DNA from: Eopsaltria australis
Taxonomy: Eukaryota > Chordata > Aves > Passeriformes > Petroicidae
Length of the DNA stretch: 64,000 nt
Direction of reading: 5' to 3'
NCBI GenBank assembly: GCA_034509425.1
Contig: JAVTVJ010000487.1
Span: forward strand, 1 to 64,000
The notes under the pieces are model-generated. The model was not told the origin of the DNA. It saw only the letters and a list, made by a program, of their open reading frames with translations, and did not search any database. Positions 63,257 through 64,000 of this stretch are shown piece by piece (positions within the stretch are counted from its first letter, which is position 1; the number at the start of each line of letters is the position of its first letter). The position numbers and the translations under genes were made by a program.

Positions 63257-64000
63257 CTAAAATGGAATATAGCACAGTGTTCAGTCTCATACCTCCACAT
63301 TCAGACCAACTGTCTCCATTGAAACATTTAATTTTGAATATTAGTAAGTTTTAAATATTCTTGCTATTATTATGGTGATGTATGTATGCCTATTCTCTAC
63401 TTCTGAGCAGATGTACAGTATCTACTAAACTTCTTCCAGCTGGTTTTTTTAGGAATAAAAACAAAAATTGTCAATACAGTGTCAATAAAGTTGGATACAT
63501 ACATAAGTGTATACTCCCTTGCCTTAAATACTGAAATGCAATCCCTGAATACTTATTCCTAAATAATCTTTAAAAATTTTTTATTTCACTCCTTTTAATA
63601 TTCTGTAAAATTGCAATATTGTAGCATGTATTTTAATGCTGAATATAAATATTTCTGTATGTATATATTCACATTTATTGTAGTAAATTCTCCTTTTAAA
63701 TTATTAGTATTCCATTCAAAACCTGAGATTGCTGCATCTCAAAAGCTATGTGACTTCATTATTTTACTAAACATTTGTGTTTACATGTGTCTGTCACCTA
63801 TATTGTCTTCTCTGTTTCTAGGCTGGGGACCCATATATATCAGCAAGAAAAAAAAAATTGAAAGGAAAGCTTCCCAGTATAGATTAGAGCTAAGAACGAT
63901 AAAGACTGTCTGACATAGAGTGAACTTAAGGCGCATCTTTTCCTTTAAAAGTCTAGAGAGTTAAAGATAGGGAATCACATGACTAAAAATATGCCTAGAA
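63257..64000 (-). other. COL12A1: COL12A1 intron, incomplete at window edge
   Basis: Sequence upstream of the first exon seen. It is AT-rich, ends in an acceptor (ATTTTAG) at 63257 and contains no segment that reads as the start of the vWA domain (the DxSxS metal site), so that exon lies beyond base 64000. Confidence 0.6.

Noticed and set aside
1..64000. CRISPR arrays, operons, phage or other prokaryotic systems, and tRNA or rRNA genes
   Set aside because: No regularly spaced direct repeats, no operon-like dense coding and no RNA-gene-like folds recognised; the DNA is plainly from an animal nucleus.

Overview
The window is vertebrate nuclear DNA, almost certainly from a bird. It is AT-rich, with short exons in long introns, several CR1 LINE 3' ends and ERVL-type solo LTRs of avian type. 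The only protein-coding gene I can support is the 3' part of the FACIT collagen gene COL12A1 (collagen XII alpha-1), on the minus strand, so transcription runs from high to low coordinates. I built 22 coding exons by hand (63256 down to 31060). Every junction has an AG acceptor and a GT donor, and the phases agree throughout: 2277 nt, which is 758 codons plus a stop. The 5' part of the gene lies beyond base 64000.

Layout of the gene, read on the minus strand. 63256-60785 encodes most of the last von Willebrand factor A domain. 59353-50688 encodes the linker and the TSPN/laminin-G-like domain. 50089-37846 encodes the COL2 triple helix, made mainly of exons of 54, 72 and 36 nt. 37735-36105 encodes NC2, ending in the trimerisation region. 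36105-33615 encodes the COL1 triple helix with its two classic interruptions and the GYCxxxxC knot. 31241-31060 encodes a long acidic-then-basic NC1 tail. A 3' UTR of about 0.94 kb follows, with an AATAAA at 30141-30146. Reading through the donor of the penultimate exon gives a second, short NC1 ending in Gly-Arg-Leu-stop, so the locus appears built to make long and short NC1 isoforms.

Right-to-left beyond the gene, bases 1 to about 30120 are an intergenic desert. It holds one complete solo LTR with a 5-bp target duplication (421-977), a probable second LTR next to a CR1 (7457-8236), a much older CR1 (8400-9415), two minus-strand CR1 copies (20669-21047 and 27568-27967) and a CRE-like double palindrome (28403-28435). 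No ORF there looks like a gene.

Inside introns I note an antisense ERVL-type LTR about 67 bp from a splice donor (60152-60717), a 49-nt hairpin (36862-36910), a long (AGGAG)n tract (40066-40213) and an exon-like segment inside the longest open frame of the window (58139-58642). I found no RNA gene, CRISPR array, operon or bacterial system.
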